A DNA stretch of 24,194 nt from Butyrivibrio sp. CAG:318 (GTDB taxonomy: Bacteria; Bacillota; Clostridia; Lachnospirales; Lachnospiraceae): contig FR889230.1 of the NCBI GenBank assembly GCA_000431815.1, positions 84,082 through 108,275 on the forward strand. The letters are read 5' to 3'. The notes beneath the pieces were generated by a model. The model was not told the origin of the DNA, did no database searches, and was given only the letters and a program-made list of their open reading frames with translations. How positions within the stretch are numbered: position 1 is the first letter of the stretch; the number at the start of each line of letters is the position of its first letter. The position numbers and the translations under genes were made by a program. Positions 8,591 through 16,894 of this stretch are shown here, piece by piece.

Positions 8591-9106
8591 TCAGTTCTCC
8601 AGATTTTCTCTGATTTTGGATAAAACACCGGTCTGTTTTAACGGCACTGTAATGATTATCGCAATTATTGTTCCGCCGCATGTGCTTATAAGGAAAGGAA
8701 TTACGAATGTGAACAACGCTGCCGAGGTATTACCCATGATAAGGCGTGCTATAGGGAACGCCAGCATGCCGCCGATCACGCCCGTTCCAAAAACCTCACC
8801 GATATATGCAAACGGAAGTTTCTTAAGTGCCTTGTATAAAAGTCCTCCGATTAAAGCACCGCATATGCTTCCCGGAAAGGCAAGCAATGTTCCGAGGCCG
8901 GTAAGATTTCTTATAAGCGAAGCAGCAAAAGCCTGTGCAAGACCCCACCACGGTCCTACGGTAACGGCACATAATATGTTTACAAGATGCTGTACCGGAG
9001 CGCATTTTGAGCCGAATACCGGGAACGAAAACATACTTCCGACAACCGATATTGCCACAAAAATAGCTGTTAATGTCATTTTTTTAAGGTTTGATTTGTA
9101 ATTCAT
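8591..9106 (-). CDS. thiW: ThiW, thiazole-specific ECF transporter S component
   Basis: This 171-residue integral membrane protein is predicted to bind the thiazole precursor and deliver it through a shared ECF module (EcfT plus two ATPases) that is not in this window. It has five or six hydrophobic helices and the ThiW signature GSKCAPVQHLVN followed by a GPWWGLAQAFAASLIRNLTG stretch and LLAFPGSICGALIGG. The start at 9106 is an ATG one nucleotide after a GAGG-containing hairpin arm; the longer frame from 9145 would need a TTG start. Position next to thiM fits thiazole uptake coupled to phosphorylation. A 45-bp gap separates it from cytX. Confidence 0.93.
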   Translation of the reverse strand: MNYKSNLKKMTLTAIFVAISVVGSMFSFPVFGSKCAPVQHLVNILCAVTVGPWWGLAQAFAASLIRNLTGLGTLLAFPGSICGALIGGLLYKALKKLPFAYIGEVFGTGVIGGMLAFPIARLIMGNTSAALFTFVIPFLISTCGGTIIAIIITVPLKQTGVLSKIRENLEN

Positions 9107-9107
9107 T

Positions 9108-9146
9108 TTTGTCCTCTTTTCCGCACCCTGTCCGAAAGAGGACAAA
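9108..9146 (-). promoter_or_regulatory. 12-bp hairpin that sequesters the thiW ribosome-binding site
   Basis: Arms 9146-9135 (TTTGTCCTCTTT on the minus strand) and 9119-9108 (AAAGAGGACAAA) are perfectly complementary over 12 bp, with a 15-nt loop. The 3' arm contains the thiW Shine-Dalgarno (GAGG) and ends one base before its ATG. The 5' arm starts 5 nt after the cytX stop codon. No T-tract follows, so it is not a terminator. This arrangement predicts that translation of cytX opens the hairpin, coupling thiW to cytX translation. Confidence 0.65.
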
Positions 9147-9151
9147 GTGTC

Positions 9152-10345
9152 TTAGTATTTGTTTTTTAAGATTGCCTTGGCAATTTTCTCCACAATCAGG
9201 CAGAGAACGATTGTGATGACCATATCAGGAAGCGTGTTGCCGACAGGAGTGTCCACATGCATAAGCGCGCGGTATCCCGCGAAACCTGCGAGCCACACGA
9301 TAAGATTTCTCCAATTGAAGCCCTTGTCTATCGAGTCAGCCTTCCTTAATATGAAATAATCCGCTATCTGAACCGCTATCATCGGTGCAAATACCGAACC
9401 GATAAGGTAGAGAAAATCAGTAATGTTGTCCATAGGATATACAATTGCAGCAATCGTACCGATTACCGTAACGACTACGGCAGCCCATTTTTCCTTGATT
9501 TTGGAAGTAATAGACACACATGATACACCGGCAGAATAAGCATCAAGGAATGTTGTCGTAACCGTTGAAAAAATAACGATAAGAAGGCCGACAACTCCGA
9601 GTCCTGCCTTAACGAGTATGCTGGCAATATCGCTTTCTCCCGTAAAAAGAGCGGCTCCCATTCCGATTGTGTACATAAAGATACTTACAATGCTATATGT
9701 TATAACGCTTACAGCTGTTGCCCTGACAGGCTTGGCAGCTTCTCTTGTGTAATCACTTATAAGCGGAAGCCATGAAAGAGGCATTGCAACCGCAAGCTCA
9801 ACGGCGGCGCCGAAGGAAAGTCCTTCGCTGCTTACTATGTCTGTAATGCGTACGCCTTTGCCGAAAAATACAACTTTAAAAAGGATGATCGATAAGACAA
9901 ACAAAGCCGCCATTGCGATTGTATTGACTTTACCGAGATTGGTAAGACCGATAAGTATCCACACAAGAATAAGTACTCCGATCACAACAGCCCATACCCA
10001 GATTCCCGTGCCGAGAATGCCGTTAGCTGCAACCGCGCCGTCATAAATCATGATGGCCGTCCAGCCGACAAGCTGTAATATATTAAGCACAGCAAAAAGA
10101 AGTCCGCCTTTCTTACCGAAACTCATCTTAACGGTTTCCATTGCACTTTTTTCTTCTCTTGCTCCGATCATTCCGGCCGCAAACATCATAAGTGCGCCTA
10201 TCACATGTCCTATAACGATTGCAAGCATCGCTTTCGTGAAACCAAGCGGTGCAAGATATGTGCCCGTAATAATCTCCGCTATCGATACGCCTGCTCCAAA
10301 CCATATTAATCCATTACTGAAAACGGATGTTTTTTTCTCACTCAT
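9152..10345 (-). CDS. cytX: CytX, NCS1-family hydroxymethylpyrimidine permease
   Basis: This 397-residue membrane protein of the cytosine/purine NCS1 permease family has about 12 hydrophobic helices. The N-terminus NGLIWFGAGVSIAEIITGTY and PLSWLPLISDYTREA in the middle are family features. CytX proteins in thiamin operons are predicted to import 4-amino-5-hydroxymethyl-2-methylpyrimidine (HMP), the substrate of ThiD. Its ATG overlaps the thiD stop by 8 bp, a sign of translational coupling. Regulation is expected through the upstream TPP riboswitch. Cytosine transport cannot be ruled out from sequence alone, but the location between thiD and thiW argues for HMP. Confidence 0.92.
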   Translation of the reverse strand: MSEKKTSVFSNGLIWFGAGVSIAEIITGTYLAPLGFTKAMLAIVIGHVIGALMMFAAGMIGAREEKSAMETVKMSFGKKGGLLFAVLNILQLVGWTAIMIYDGAVAANGILGTGIWVWAVVIGVLILVWILIGLTNLGKVNTIAMAALFVLSIILFKVVFFGKGVRITDIVSSEGLSFGAAVELAVAMPLSWLPLISDYTREAAKPVRATAVSVITYSIVSIFMYTIGMGAALFTGESDIASILVKAGLGVVGLLIVIFSTVTTTFLDAYSAGVSCVSITSKIKEKWAAVVVTVIGTIAAIVYPMDNITDFLYLIGSVFAPMIAVQIADYFILRKADSIDKGFNWRNLIVWLAGFAGYRALMHVDTPVGNTLPDMVITIVLCLIVEKIAKAILKNKY

Positions 10346-11141
10346 TGATAAATTCTCCTTCTATTGCAAAAGCATGATTCATAGGGCCGCTTCCCTTACC
10401 GAGGTCAAGCATCGCCGCAAGCGCGCCCGAAATATAATTCTTGGCATATCTCACCGATGACGTAAGGTCATAACCCTTGGCAAGATTGGATGCTATCGCC
10501 GATGATAAAGTGCATCCGGTTCCGTGTGTGTTCGGATTGTCAATTCTCTTTCCGTAGAACCATACCGGCTCCATGCCCTTCTGCCACAGAAGATCGTTGG
10601 CGTCATTGAGGCTGTGTCCTCCTTTTAGAAGAACGGAGCAGCCGTATCTGTCACAGATAGCTTCCGCAGCTTTCACCATATCATCCTCCGAGGCGATTTC
10701 CATGCCCGAAAGTTCTTTAGCTTCCGGTATATTGGGAGTTATCACTGTTGCGAGAGGCAGTAATTTATTTTTCAATGTACTGATGGCATCGTCATTGATA
10801 AGCTTGGCTCCACTCGTTGCCACCATAACAGGGTCAACCACGATGTTTTTCGCATCGTATCCGACCAGCTTGTCACATATGACATTAATGAGGCCTGATG
10901 ATGATACCATTCCTGTCTTTACCGCATCCGGATAGATATCGGTAAAAATACAATCCAGCTGCTCTGCCAAAAAATCTTCGGTTACTTCCATTATTCCTGT
11001 TACGCCGGTTGTATTCTGGGCAGTAAGTGCCGTAACCGCGCTCATGGCATAAACGCCGTTCGCGGTCATCGTCTTAATATCTGCCTGTATTCCGGCGCCT
11101 CCGCTGGAATCACTTCCGGCGATTGTTAATGCTGTTCTCAT
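10338..11141 (-). CDS. thiD: Hydroxymethylpyrimidine/phosphomethylpyrimidine kinase ThiD
   Basis: This 267-residue cytosolic ribokinase-like enzyme phosphorylates HMP to HMP-P and then to HMP-PP. It opens with ALTIAGSDSSGGAGIQADIK, the ThiD substrate-binding signature, and carries VVDPVMVATSGAKLI in the middle and GTGCTLSSAIASNLA as the anion hole/ATP motif. Length matches the single-domain enzyme, with no ThiE or TenA fusion. The start at 11141 has AAGGAG 8 bp upstream. A 73-bp spacer separates it from thiE and its end overlaps cytX by 8 bp. It supplies the pyrimidine half to ThiE. Confidence 0.96.
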   Translation of the reverse strand: MRTALTIAGSDSSGGAGIQADIKTMTANGVYAMSAVTALTAQNTTGVTGIMEVTEDFLAEQLDCIFTDIYPDAVKTGMVSSSGLINVICDKLVGYDAKNIVVDPVMVATSGAKLINDDAISTLKNKLLPLATVITPNIPEAKELSGMEIASEDDMVKAAEAICDRYGCSVLLKGGHSLNDANDLLWQKGMEPVWFYGKRIDNPNTHGTGCTLSSAIASNLAKGYDLTSSVRYAKNYISGALAAMLDLGKGSGPMNHAFAIEGEFINE

Positions 11142-11214
11142 AGTCTTTCTCCTTGTGCATTAATTTTGTATAGCGACCTAAGGTGGTGCCCCCAATCTGC
11201 CGCTGTGTATGGGC

Positions 11215-11859
11215 TTATCTGCCCGATATTATATTTAAAGCCTTGGCCCTTAACAACTGGGCTGCGCCTTTAATATCTTCATTATCAAAAATACCGCTTA
11301 CCACGGCAATTCCCGCAATCCTGCTTCCGGACAGTTTCATAACATTATCGTTATTGATACCTCCTATCGCAACTACCGGAATATCAACACTGTCGCATAT
11401 TGCATTCAAAGTATCTATATCCATCGGCTTCGCGTCTGATTTCGTGGTTGTCCCGAATACCGCTCCGCTGCCAAGGTAATCCGCACCCTCCGCCTGAGCT
11501 TTCAATGCCTGCTCCACTGTCTTTGCGGTGACGCCGATTATGCTGTCCGGTCCAAGAATTTTCCTTGCTTTTGCCGCATCCATATCGGACTGACCGATAT
11601 GGACTCCGTCTGCATGTATTTCGGCTGCGACATTAACCCTATCATTTATTATAAGTGGTACATTATATCTGTGACACAGTTCCATTATCGGAACCGCTTC
11701 ATTTATAAAATCCTTATCAGGCATATTTTTCTCGCGAAGCTGTACAAGTGTGGTTCCGCCCTCAAGTGCTTCCTCCACCTGTTCGTATAATGTCCGGCCG
11801 TTAAGCCAGGACCTGTCGGTCACTGCATATAAGATAAGTTGTTCTCTGCTGATGTTCAT
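11215..11859 (-). CDS. thiE: Thiamine-phosphate synthase ThiE
   Basis: This 214-residue TIM-barrel enzyme joins HMP-PP and thiazole phosphate to give thiamin phosphate. Motifs visible are TTLVQLREK at 36-44, LIINDRVNVA at 69-78, GVHIGQSD at 85-92 and the phosphate-binding GAVFGTTTK at 132-140. The ATG at 11859 is chosen because GGAG lies just upstream; the longer frame to 11907 would run through the terminator hairpin of the leader. It is the first gene of the operon and directly under the TPP riboswitch. Confidence 0.96.
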   Translation of the reverse strand: MNISREQLILYAVTDRSWLNGRTLYEQVEEALEGGTTLVQLREKNMPDKDFINEAVPIMELCHRYNVPLIINDRVNVAAEIHADGVHIGQSDMDAAKARKILGPDSIIGVTAKTVEQALKAQAEGADYLGSGAVFGTTTKSDAKPMDIDTLNAICDSVDIPVVAIGGINNDNVMKLSGSRIAGIAVVSGIFDNEDIKGAAQLLRAKALNIISGR

Positions 11860-11872
11860 AATAAATCTCCAC

Positions 11873-11903
11873 AAAAAATGCAGAGACCCAACTGAGTCTC
11901 TGC
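11873..11903 (-). terminator. Riboswitch-controlled intrinsic terminator before thiE
   Basis: On the minus strand GCAGAGAC (11903-11896) pairs with GTCTCTGC (11887-11880) around an 8-nt loop, followed by ATTTTTT (11879-11873). It lies between the TPP aptamer and the thiE ribosome site, as expected for an expression platform that terminates when TPP is bound. Confidence 0.88.
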
Positions 11904-11930
11904 ACACAAATTACATAGTCATTGTATACA

Positions 11931-12005
11931 ATCACACTACGTTGGCATTATCCAAATCAGCTTATGGGTCTGATCTCAGCCCGCTTTCTGCAAGCACCCC
12001 ATCTT
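11931..12005 (-). promoter_or_regulatory. TPP riboswitch (THI element)
   Basis: On the minus strand the aptamer core elements appear in order: GGGGTGC (12000-11994), GGCTGAGA (about 11981-11974), ACCC (about 11969-11966), CTGAT, and GGATAATGCCA followed by ACGTAG (11953-11938). These are the conserved TPP-binding sequences. A terminator follows within 35 nt and thiE starts about 75 nt downstream, so TPP should shut off the salvage operon by transcription termination. Confidence 0.96.
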
Positions 12006-12020
12006 GTATTACAATTTCTA

Positions 12021-12048
12021 ATTATACATCTATTTAAATAAATATCAA
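12021..12048 (-). promoter_or_regulatory. Promoter of the thiamin salvage operon
   Basis: Minus-strand TTGATA (12048-12043, 5 of 6) and TATAAT (12026-12021, perfect) are spaced 16 bp. The predicted start of transcription, near 12014, is about 14 nt before the aptamer core. The -35 lies only 7 bp beyond the clpB stop codon, and no clpB terminator is visible. Confidence 0.8.
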
Positions 12049-12055
12049 GCAAATT

Positions 12056-14644
12056 TTACTTCTTACGGGCAATTAGTCTGCCATCGCTGTCAACATCGAT
12101 AAGTATAACATCTCCCGGTCCTACTTTAGCTTCGAGAATCAGTTTGGCACTGAGTGTCTCGACAGTCTTCTGGAGGTAACGCTTAAGCGGTCTTGCACCG
12201 TATACCGGATCATAACCGTTCTCAGAAACATTGGCAACTGCAGCATCGGTAAGTTCAACCTTGAGTTCACGGTCTTCAAGTCTCTTATTGAGCTCGTCAA
12301 TCATAAGTCCTACGATTGCACCGATATTATCCTTGGACAGCGGCTTAAACATGATAATCTCATCAAGCCTGTTAAGAAATTCAGGTCTGAAATGATTTCT
12401 GAGATCATTCATAACAGATGCCTCCGCCTCAGGACTGATGCTTCCGTCAGGCTGTATACCGTCAAGAAGATATTGCGAACCGATGTTGGATGTAAGAATA
12501 ATTATCGTATTCTTGAAGTCAACCGTCCTGCCCTGTGAGTCAGTGATACGTCCATCATCAAGAACCTGAAGAAGTACGTTGAACACATCCGGATGTGCCT
12601 TCTCGATTTCATCGAAAAGAACTACGGAATATGGTTTACGCCTTACCGCTTCGGAAAGCTGTCCGCCTTCTTCATATCCTACATATCCAGGAGGCGCTCC
12701 TATAAGTCTGGATACGGAGTATTTCTCCATATATTCACTCATATCGATACGGACAATATTGTTCTCGTCATCAAAAAGACTCTGTGCAAGTGTCTTGGCA
12801 AGTTCTGTCTTACCAACACCTGTAGGACCAAGGAAAAGGAACGAACCTATAGGTCTCTTCGGATCCTTGATACCTGCACGCGAACGCATGATGGCTTCCG
12901 TTACCTTCGTAACGCCTTCATCCTGTCCGATAACGCGACGGTGAAGCTCATCCGCAAGATTAAGAGTCTTATTACGCTCGCTTTCGTTGAGCTTGGCAAC
13001 CGGAATACCGGTCCATCTGGATACAATCTTGGCTATCTCTTCGTCTGTTACACACTCATGCACAAGCGAAAGGTCTTTCTCATTAACTTTCTTCTCTTCT
13101 TCAGCAAGTTCCTTCTCAAGAGCCGGCAGCTTACCGTACTGGAGTTCTGCAGCTTTCTCAAGATTATATTCACGCTTAGCTAACTGTATCTGCTTATTGA
13201 CATCTTCTATCTCCTCACGAAGATGGCTTAAGCGGTCAACCGAAGCCTTCTCGTTATCCCATCTGGCCTTACCGGCGTTAAACTCATCCCTGAGTCCTGC
13301 AAGCTCCTCCTGCAGTTCGGCAAGACGCTTCTTACTGACTTCATCGGTCTCTTTCTTAAGAGCGGCTTCCTCGATTTCAAGCTGCATGACCTTACGTGAT
13401 AATTCATCAAGTTCTGCAGGCATAGAATCAAGCTCTGTCTTAATAAGCGCACAGGCTTCATCCACAAGGTCAATGGCCTTGTCCGGCAGGAATCTGTCGG
13501 AAATATATCTGTGTGAAAGTTCAGCTGCAGCTACAAGCGCGTTATCCGCAATCTTGACGCCGTGGAAAACCTCATATCTCTCTTTCAGTCCACGAAGTAT
13601 TGAAATGGTATCCTCAACCGACGGCTCATCCACCATTACCGGCTGGAAACGTCTCTCAAGGGCTGCATCCTTCTCGATATATTTACGGTATTCATCAAGT
13701 GTCGTGGCACCGATGCAGTGAAGCTCACCTCTCGCAAGCATAGGCTTAAGCATATTGCCGGCATCCATTGAGCCGTCAGTCTTACCTGCGCCTACAATCG
13801 TATGCAGCTCATCTATGAAAAGAATGATCTTACCTTCGCTCTTGCGTACTTCGTCGAGAACTGCCTTAAGACGTTCCTCGAACTCACCACGGTACTTCGC
13901 ACCGGCAAGCATTGCACCCATATCAAGTGAAAATATGGTCTTATCCTTAAGTCCTTCCGGAACATCCCCGTGAACGATACGCTGTGCAAGACCTTCCGCA
14001 ACTGCGGTCTTACCTACACCAGGTTCACCGATAAGAACCGGATTATTCTTGGTCTTCCTTGAAAGGATACGGATTACATTACGTATCTCGCTGTCCCTGC
14101 CGATTACCGGGTCGAGCTTCTGCTCCCTTGCACGCTCCACAAGATCCACACCGTATTTCTTAAGTGTATCATATGTAGCCTCAGGGTTATCACTGGTAAC
14201 CTGCTTCGTACCTCTGACTGCCATAAGTGCCTTCAGGAAAGAATCCCTGTTAATTCCGAACGTACGGAATATCTGTGCCGTCTCTTTATTAGGATATTTG
14301 ATAAGAGTAAGAAAAATATGTTCTACAGAAACATACTGATCTCCCATGCTCTTAGCCTCATCCTCGGCACAAAGCAATACCTTATTAAGTGCCTGGCTGA
14401 TATGGAGTTCCACATCACCCGACACCTTGGTCTTACGATTAAGTGCTGCATCTACCTCCGAACGGAATACGGCAAGATCCACGCCCATATTCTCAAGGAG
14501 ACTGGCAATCAGGCTGTCATCAAGATCCACAAGTGATCTTAAGAGATGTTCCTGATCTATTTCCTGATTACCGTATTCATATGCTAACTTCTCACAATCC
14601 TGCAGTGCTTCCACTGATTTCTGTGTAAATTTCTGTATATTCAT
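12056..14644 (-). CDS. clpB: ATP-dependent chaperone ClpB
   Basis: This 862-residue cytosolic hexameric disaggregase works with DnaK to resolve heat-induced aggregates. It has an N-terminal Clp repeat domain, a first AAA+ module with Walker A GEPGVGKT near residue 206 and Walker B ILFIDELH, a long Glu/Lys-rich coiled-coil middle domain (about 410-525) that separates ClpB from ClpA/ClpC, and a second AAA+ module with GPTGVGKT near 606 and VVLFDEIEKAHPD. The ATG at 14644 follows a strong GGAGGG site; the longer frame to 14683 lacks support. It stands alone on the minus strand, divergent from the glycosidase operon. No CIRCE or CtsR-type site was found upstream. Confidence 0.97.
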   Translation of the reverse strand: MNIQKFTQKSVEALQDCEKLAYEYGNQEIDQEHLLRSLVDLDDSLIASLLENMGVDLAVFRSEVDAALNRKTKVSGDVELHISQALNKVLLCAEDEAKSMGDQYVSVEHIFLTLIKYPNKETAQIFRTFGINRDSFLKALMAVRGTKQVTSDNPEATYDTLKKYGVDLVERAREQKLDPVIGRDSEIRNVIRILSRKTKNNPVLIGEPGVGKTAVAEGLAQRIVHGDVPEGLKDKTIFSLDMGAMLAGAKYRGEFEERLKAVLDEVRKSEGKIILFIDELHTIVGAGKTDGSMDAGNMLKPMLARGELHCIGATTLDEYRKYIEKDAALERRFQPVMVDEPSVEDTISILRGLKERYEVFHGVKIADNALVAAAELSHRYISDRFLPDKAIDLVDEACALIKTELDSMPAELDELSRKVMQLEIEEAALKKETDEVSKKRLAELQEELAGLRDEFNAGKARWDNEKASVDRLSHLREEIEDVNKQIQLAKREYNLEKAAELQYGKLPALEKELAEEEKKVNEKDLSLVHECVTDEEIAKIVSRWTGIPVAKLNESERNKTLNLADELHRRVIGQDEGVTKVTEAIMRSRAGIKDPKRPIGSFLFLGPTGVGKTELAKTLAQSLFDDENNIVRIDMSEYMEKYSVSRLIGAPPGYVGYEEGGQLSEAVRRKPYSVVLFDEIEKAHPDVFNVLLQVLDDGRITDSQGRTVDFKNTIIILTSNIGSQYLLDGIQPDGSISPEAEASVMNDLRNHFRPEFLNRLDEIIMFKPLSKDNIGAIVGLMIDELNKRLEDRELKVELTDAAVANVSENGYDPVYGARPLKRYLQKTVETLSAKLILEAKVGPGDVILIDVDSDGRLIARKK

Positions 14645-14681
14645 AAAAATCCCTCCTATCTGTTTTATCTGTTCTATAAAC

Positions 14682-14709
14682 ACTATAACACACTTTTTCA
14701 GAATGTCAA
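14682..14709 (-). promoter_or_regulatory. Sigma-A-type promoter of clpB
   Basis: Minus-strand TTGACA (14709-14704, perfect) and TATAGT (14687-14682, 5 of 6) are spaced 16 bp, 38 bp before the clpB ATG. No CIRCE inverted repeat (TTAGCACTC type) or GGTCAAA direct repeat is visible between 14645 and 14809. Confidence 0.75.
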
Positions 14710-14742
14710 TAGTTTTCTGTAAAAAACATCAAATTTTTTTGC

Positions 14743-14771
14743 TTGAAAGCATATTGACACTTTTGTACAAT
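14743..14771 (+). promoter_or_regulatory. Promoter of the GH31-GH74-esterase operon
   Basis: TTGAAA (14743-14748) and TACAAT (14766-14771) are spaced 17 bp, 39 bp before the GH31 start. A second -35-like TTGACA at 14754-14759 could pair with TATATT at 14779-14784 at a longer 19-bp spacing. The palindromic GCTTGAAAGC at 14741-14750 could be an operator half, but no clear catabolite-response element is seen. Confidence 0.6.
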
Positions 14772-14809
14772 GAAATCATATATTTATTATGTTTTTAATG
14801 GAGGTTTTT

Positions 14810-16879
14810 ATGAGATTTTCACAAAAAGACAACTCACTGCTTATAGAATACGGTTCTGCAGTTGTAATGATCACGCCATGGGGCGCGGATTCTCTCAGAG
14901 TCCGCATGACCAGGGAAAATAAGATGGATGAACATAACTGGGCTCTTACAATGGAGCCTGCCTGCACCGACAGTCATATAGATATCCATGAGATTGACAC
15001 AACCGAGCCATGGTGGCACAGCGAAGAAGAAATTAAGAAACACTCGCAGTCGTCCATGGAAGCATCCATAACCAACGGTAAGATTACCGCCAAAGTTTCT
15101 TTTGAAGGCTGGATTTCCTTCTATAACGATAAGGGTGAACTCCTCACTGAGGAATATTGGCGCAATCGTAACAGAATAGACCGCTACAGTGTCCCGATAA
15201 GAGTTGAAGGCCGTGAACTTAAGCCGATTCCGGGAACCAATGATTACTCTCTCGCAGCCAGATTTGAAGCTTTTGATGACGAGCATATCTACGGAATGGG
15301 CCAGTATCAGGATAAGAGTCTCGATAAGAAAGGTTCCGTTCTTGAACTCTGCCACCGCAACAGTCAGGCCAGTGTTCCTTTTTACATATCGAGCAGAGGA
15401 TACGGTTTCCTCTGGAACAATCCTGCTGTCGGTAATGTTGTATTCGGAAACAACAAGACCGAATGGACTGCACAGAGCACCAAAAAACTTGATTATTTCA
15501 TAACCGCAGGAGATACTCCTGCGGCAATAGAGGAGAATTATGCCCGTGCTACAGGATTTTCCCCTATGATGCCTGAATACGGTCTCGGCTTCTGGCAGTG
15601 TAAATTAAGATACAGAACACAGGACGAACTTATGAAAGTTGTCCGTGAGCACAAGAGACGCGGCCTGCCTATGGATGTTGTTGTAATTGATTTTTTCCAT
15701 TGGACAAGACAGGGTGATTTCAGATTTGAACCGCGTGACTGGCCGGATCCTGAAGGAATGGTCCGTGAGCTCAAAGAACTGGGAGTGGAACTTGCAGTTT
15801 CCGTATGGCCTACCATTGATGAGAAATCCATCAATTACGGCGAGATGAACGACCGCGGCTACCTTGTAAAGACCGACCGTGCTTCAGGTTTCCATATGAA
15901 CTGGATGGGTGATACCACATTTTTCGATGCAACACATCCGGGAGCAAGACAGTTTGTCTGGGACCGTTGCAAAGAGAATTATTACGATAAGGGCATCCAC
16001 TGTTTCTGGCTTGATGAAGCTGAACCGGAATACGGTCCGTATGATTTCGATGTATTCAGATACTATGAAGGTCCGGCGCTCCAGTGCACTAACATTTATC
16101 CGGTAATGTATGCCAAAGGATTCTATGACGGTCTGAAATCCGTCGGTGAAAAAGACATCATGAGCCTTGTAAGATGTGCCTGGGCCGGCAGCCAGAAATA
16201 TGGCACTCTCACATGGTCAGGCGATATATGTTCAACTTTCCGCGCTTTCAGGGAGCAGCTTCAGGCAGGTCTTTCAATGGGTCTTGCCGGTATCCCATGG
16301 TGGACAAGCGATATCGGAGGTTTTGTAGGCGGCGATGGCAAAGATCCTGCTTTCAGGGAGCTTCTTGTAAGATGGTTTGAGTGGGGAGCATTCTGTCCTG
16401 TATTCCGTCTTCACGGTGAAAGACTTCCTTATTATGAGCGTGAAGTCGAATATATAGACGGTGTCCGCACATTCTCATCAGGACAGGACAATGAAGTCTG
16501 GAGTTTCGGCGAGGAGAATTACGAGATTATGAAGAAATTCCTCTTCATAAGAGAGAATTTAAGAGATTATGTGAGAAACTGCATGATGGAAGCACATCTT
16601 CACGGAACACCGGTTATGAGACCGCTTTTCTATGATTTCCCGGAAGATAAGACATGCTGGGGATACGAAGACGAGTATATGTTCGGACCGGATATTCTTG
16701 TTGCACCAGTTATGGAAGCACAGACATTCACACGTTCCGTATATCTTCCTGCGGGAACGCGCTGGAAAGATGCCGCATCAGGCAAAATGTTTGACGGCGG
16801 CCAGAATGTAATTGTGGATGCTCCGCTTGATATTATTCCGGTGTTCGTAAGAGAGGGTAAAGAATACAAGATTTACTAG
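14810..16879 (+). CDS. GH31 glycoside hydrolase, probable cytosolic alpha-xylosidase
   Basis: This 689-residue family 31 enzyme has an N-terminal beta-sandwich, a catalytic (beta/alpha)8 barrel from about residue 255 and C-terminal beta domains. The expected nucleophile is Asp402 in FWLDEAEPEYG and the acid/base is Asp472 in TWSGDICSTF. The WWTSDIGGF and RWFEWGAFCPVFRLHG stretches are also typical. The acidic-loop form WLDEAEPE resembles alpha-xylosidases (XylS-like) more than alpha-glucosidases, which have WLDMNE. No signal peptide is present, so it acts inside the cell. The ATG at 14810 has GGAGG 5 bp upstream. The GH74-like gene follows after 15 bp. The likely role is removal of alpha-1,6-xylose from xyloglucan oligosaccharides; alpha-glucosidase activity is the alternative. 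Confidence 0.88.
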   Translation: MRFSQKDNSLLIEYGSAVVMITPWGADSLRVRMTRENKMDEHNWALTMEPACTDSHIDIHEIDTTEPWWHSEEEIKKHSQSSMEASITNGKITAKVSFEGWISFYNDKGELLTEEYWRNRNRIDRYSVPIRVEGRELKPIPGTNDYSLAARFEAFDDEHIYGMGQYQDKSLDKKGSVLELCHRNSQASVPFYISSRGYGFLWNNPAVGNVVFGNNKTEWTAQSTKKLDYFITAGDTPAAIEENYARATGFSPMMPEYGLGFWQCKLRYRTQDELMKVVREHKRRGLPMDVVVIDFFHWTRQGDFRFEPRDWPDPEGMVRELKELGVELAVSVWPTIDEKSINYGEMNDRGYLVKTDRASGFHMNWMGDTTFFDATHPGARQFVWDRCKENYYDKGIHCFWLDEAEPEYGPYDFDVFRYYEGPALQCTNIYPVMYAKGFYDGLKSVGEKDIMSLVRCAWAGSQKYGTLTWSGDICSTFRAFREQLQAGLSMGLAGIPWWTSDIGGFVGGDGKDPAFRELLVRWFEWGAFCPVFRLHGERLPYYEREVEYIDGVRTFSSGQDNEVWSFGEENYEIMKKFLFIRENLRDYVRNCMMEAHLHGTPVMRPLFYDFPEDKTCWGYEDEYMFGPDILVAPVMEAQTFTRSVYLPAGTRWKDAASGKMFDGGQNVIVDAPLDIIPVFVREGKEYKIY

Positions 16880-16894
16880 GAGATTTTTCTGCTT

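Noticed and set aside
9143..9145. TTG start giving a 13-residue longer ThiW
   Set aside because: The ATG at 9106 has a GAGG site and matches where the conserved protein starts.
9108..9146. The cytX-thiW hairpin as a transcription terminator
   Set aside because: No T-tract follows on the coding strand; an A-rich stretch and the thiW ATG follow instead.
12579..13721. Long plus-strand frames across clpB
   Set aside because: They are antisense shadows of a well-conserved coding gene; Ser-rich composition is typical of the complement of charged coiled-coil codons.
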